From the NCBI RefSeq assembly GCF_000426305.1, contig NZ_AUFC01000001.1:1-64000 (forward strand): 64,000 nucleotides of DNA, given 5' to 3'. Origin of the DNA: Anaerovorax odorimutans DSM 5092 (lineage in GTDB: Bacteria > Bacillota > Clostridia > Peptostreptococcales > Anaerovoracaceae). Positions within the stretch are counted from its first letter, which is position 1; each line of letters begins with the position of its first letter. Of this stretch, positions 61,929 to 64,000 are shown piece by piece. A program made the translations under genes and the position numbers. Under the pieces are notes generated by a model. That model ran no database searches. It saw only the letters and a program-made list of their open reading frames with translations, and was not told the DNA's origin.

Positions 61929-62010
61929 TAATTATAAACGTATAAAGAAGCGCTGTTTTAATTGATAATTAAATGGATATGTATTTTTTTAGTTTATGTT
62001 TCTCTATAAT

Positions 62011-62048
62011 AAAAAGGATTTAAACTGATTTCAGTTTAAATCCTTTTT
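62011..62048. terminator. Perfect 18-bp hairpin, bidirectional terminator
   Basis: AAAAAGGATTTAAACTGA (62011-62028) pairs perfectly with TCAGTTTAAATCCTTTTT (62031-62048), with a 2-nt loop. It separates the convergent fusion operon and crotonase gene, with T-runs on both sides. Confidence 0.9.
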
Positions 62049-62073
62049 AGTTAATTTTTATGTATAAGTTATA

Positions 62074-62850
62074 TTATTTGTTTTCAAATTTAGCAGCTCT
62101 TTTTTCTAAGAATGCATTCATACCTTCTTTTCTATCATCAGAGCAGAATGGAGCAGCACATGCTTCACCTTCATAAGCTACACCTGTTTTAACATCAAGC
62201 ATAATTCCGTTGTTTACTGCAATTTTAGCGTGCTTAACTGCAATAGGAGCTTTTGACATTATAGTTTTTGCAATTTTTTCACAAGTAGAAATCAATTCAT
62301 CACCAGGTACGATTTTTTCAACTAATCCAATTCTGTAAGCTTCATTTGCATCAATCATTTCAGCTGTCATTATCAAATATTTTCCCATGCCTTTTCCTAC
62401 TAATCTTGGAAGTCTTTGTGTACCTCCAAAACCAGGTATAATTCCAAGATTTACTTCAGGTTGCCCGAATTTGGCTGCTTCAGATGCAACCCTTATATCA
62501 CATGCCATAGCAAGCTCACATCCGCCACCTAGTGCAAAACCGTTTATTGCAGCAATAACTGGCTTTGTAATTTCTTCGATAAAGTTCATGACTTTTTGAC
62601 CTTGCTTCATTAATTCTTGCCCTTCTAAACCGGTTAAGTTTACCATTTGAGAAATGTCAGCACCGGCAACGAAAGCTCTTCCTTCTCCTGTTAAAATAGC
62701 TATTTTAACTTCAGGATTTTTTTCTACTTCTGTAAAAGCTGCAAGCAAATCATCTAATACTTCTCCATTAAGAGCATTTAAAGATTTTGGTCTGTTTACA
62801 GTTATATATGCTATGCTATCTTTTACCTCATACTTTAAATTTTGATACAT
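62074..62850 (-). CDS. Enoyl-CoA hydratase/crotonase
   Basis: A 258-residue crotonase-fold protein that hydrates crotonyl-CoA-type thioesters. The oxyanion-hole segments GRAFVAGADISQM and NGFALGGGCELAM and the catalytic E region VNLGIIPGFGGTQR are present. With the acyl-CoA dehydrogenase/Etf at 34355 and ptb-buk it fits the butyrate pathway, but it stands alone, without thiolase or hydroxybutyryl-CoA dehydrogenase. GGAAG precedes the ATG. Confidence 0.92.
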   Translation of the reverse strand: MYQNLKYEVKDSIAYITVNRPKSLNALNGEVLDDLLAAFTEVEKNPEVKIAILTGEGRAFVAGADISQMVNLTGLEGQELMKQGQKVMNFIEEITKPVIAAINGFALGGGCELAMACDIRVASEAAKFGQPEVNLGIIPGFGGTQRLPRLVGKGMGKYLIMTAEMIDANEAYRIGLVEKIVPGDELISTCEKIAKTIMSKAPIAVKHAKIAVNNGIMLDVKTGVAYEGEACAAPFCSDDRKEGMNAFLEKRAAKFENK

Positions 62851-62879
62851 GAATATACTTCCTTTCTATTGTTAAATTA

Positions 62880-62892
62880 GAGCATAATGCTC
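62880..62892. promoter_or_regulatory. Palindrome and likely promoter in the crotonase upstream region
   Basis: GAGCATAATGCTC (62880-62892) is a perfect palindrome with a single central base, 30 bp before the crotonase start. A minus-strand promoter TTGATT (62946-62941), 17 bp, TAATAT (62923-62918) lies beyond it, so the palindrome would fall in the leader. It could be an operator. Confidence 0.35.
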
Positions 62893-63394
62893 CATATTTG
62901 AATTAAGTTATAAAATTATATTACCATTTAAACTTTAAAAAATCAACGAACAAAAGGATGTATTATGCATGCATGAAATTTTCAGATAATTTACCTGAAA
63001 TATTTGAAAATAGTAGCCACTTCTTCACATCTTAATGATTCAAATTATAAGTATATTTGTTTTTAAGAAATAAAAGTTCCTTAAAAAATAATGAAAGAAT
63101 GAAGACCATATTATGGAATTATATGCATAGCTTTGTGAAGAGAATAATAAGTATTGCTTATTAATAATTGTAAATAATTGTTATTAATTTAGACTTGTCA
63201 TTTTTTTTACAGGCCTTTTTTTTAAAATAAAATTAGAGTATAATATATGAATAAAAAATTATAATATAATCAGATTATGTCAATATTTTAAAAACTATCA
63301 CAAAAGGAGCTTAAAGCTTGGCTTTGAGTTCCTTTTATACTGATTAATTGAAATAATCATTTTTAATATTAATATAAAATAAATGAGGTAATAT
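62893..63394. other. Intergenic region before the MBOAT gene
   Basis: About 500 bp without an open frame. It holds the crotonase promoter (62918-62946), T-rich stretches near 63200 and the hairpin at 63302. I see no riboswitch signature. Confidence 0.35.
63302..63336. terminator. 15-bp hairpin before the MBOAT gene
   Basis: 63302-63316 (AAAAGGAGCTTAAAG) pairs with 63322-63336 (CTTTGAGTTCCTTTT) with two wobble pairs; the loop is CTTGG. It looks like a terminator, but no gene ends here on the plus strand. It may terminate an unseen leader RNA or act as an attenuator for the downstream gene. Confidence 0.5.
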
Positions 63395-64000
63395 ATGGTA
63401 TTTAGCAGTTTAATATTTATATTTAGATTTATGCCGTTGGCTTTTTTGTTGTATTATTTAACACCGAGAAAATATAAAAATTTTTCCTTATTTTTGTTAA
63501 GTTTAATTTTCTATTCCTGGGGAGAAATTCATTATATTCCGGTACTTTTTTTAGCAATAATAGTAAATTTTTATATTTCTAATAAAATAGAAAAGAAATT
63601 TAATAATAAAAGATTGTGCAAGCTTTTATTAAGTATATCTATGATAACTAATTTAGGTATTTTGGGATTATTTAAATATAGTGATTTTTTTATAGATAAT
63701 ATAAATAATTTGTTCAATGTAAGTATATCTAATTTAGAATTAGCTCTTCCTTTAGGAATAAGTTTTTATACATTTCAGATCATGTCTTATAGCATAGATG
63801 TTTATCGGGGAAAAGTAAAAGCAGAAAAGAATTTTATTGATTTTGGTGCATTTGTAGCTTTGTTTCCGCAGTTAATTGCAGGACCTATAGTAAGATATAC
63901 AGATATAAATAAAGAATTAAAGAATAGAAAAGTAGATTTTGATCAAATAAGGGATGGGATAGAATTATTTATTTTCGGACTAGCAAGCAAAGTTTTAATA
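63395..64000 (+). CDS. MBOAT family O-acyltransferase, N-terminal part (cut by window edge)
   Basis: The frame is open from ATG 63395 (GAGGTAAT upstream) to the window edge, 202 codons. The visible protein is a polytopic membrane protein with YYLTPRKYKN, SWGEIHYIP, LPLGISFYTFQIMSYSIDVYRG and LFPQLIAGPIVRY. These are the conserved blocks of AlgI/DltB-type acyltransferases of the MBOAT family, which acetylate cell-surface polymers. The catalytic histidine region lies beyond the window. Confidence 0.9.
   Translation, partial: MVFSSLIFIFRFMPLAFLLYYLTPRKYKNFSLFLLSLIFYSWGEIHYIPVLFLAIIVNFYISNKIEKKFNNKRLCKLLLSISMITNLGILGLFKYSDFFIDNINNLFNVSISNLELALPLGISFYTFQIMSYSIDVYRGKVKAEKNFIDFGAFVALFPQLIAGPIVRYTDINKELKNRKVDFDQIRDGIELFIFGLASKVLI

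Overview
The window is low-GC DNA from a strictly anaerobic, endospore-forming member of the Clostridia. The evidence is AT-rich sequence with strong GGAGG ribosome sites, [FeFe] hydrogenases, a butyrate kinase branch, ferredoxin-linked enzymes, rubrerythrin, and sporulation genes (split sigK, spoIIA operon, spoVA operon). A Sedimentibacter-like amino-acid fermenter would fit, but that placement is inference. No tRNA, rRNA or CRISPR array was seen.

Layout: 1-285 is the end of an IS1182-like insertion sequence. 469-5044 holds a PRC-barrel protein, nrdR, cmk, a DUF1015 protein and a class B PBP. 5045-12527 is a hydrogen module: two tandem promoters each followed by a Rex operator, then hydC-hydB-hydA, then a sensory [FeFe] hydrogenase with a PAS domain and a PP2C-type phosphatase. 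12634-13230 is rubrerythrin. 13234-17432 is a sigK gene split by a very small (3,488 bp) skin element carrying a serine recombinase, an NdpA-like protein, a 62-residue orphan and a ferredoxin. 17555-25842 holds a DUF1540 gene, radC, mreBCD, mrdA, minD and rodA. 26000-31597 holds rny, a cysteine desulfurase/thiI pair and a GH18 protein. 31673-33355 is the spoIIA operon with a 0A box, followed by a Cache-like lipoprotein. 34216-37624 is an acyl-CoA dehydrogenase with bifurcating-type EtfBA and a Rex-like operator. 37903-41253 is an isoleucine-type T-box in front of a four-subunit 2-oxoacid:ferredoxin oxidoreductase. 41589-50859 holds an M20 amidohydrolase, maf-buk-ptb, spoVAC-AD-AE and a large PBP1A. 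51062-55713 holds hutP, comEC, holA and a membrane protein. 56137-61928 is a second NuoE/NuoF pair with a 1163-residue fused flavo-iron-sulfur subunit. The window ends with a crotonase and a truncated MBOAT acyltransferase.

Together the genes describe an organism that moves electrons among NADH, NADPH, ferredoxin, H2 and acyl-CoA. Three Rex-type operators tie hydrogenase and acyl-CoA reduction to the NADH/NAD+ ratio. The T-box ties a ferredoxin-dependent 2-oxoacid oxidoreductase to isoleucyl-tRNA charging, which hints at a biosynthetic (reductive carboxylation) role.

The strongest finding is the miniature skin element. An 11-bp core repeat restores the sigK frame exactly, giving a 236-residue protein that also keeps a SpoIVFB-type pro-sequence. 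The element has 13-bp inverted arms and sigma-E-like promoters before both the recombinase and the 62-residue orphan, which is a candidate directionality factor.
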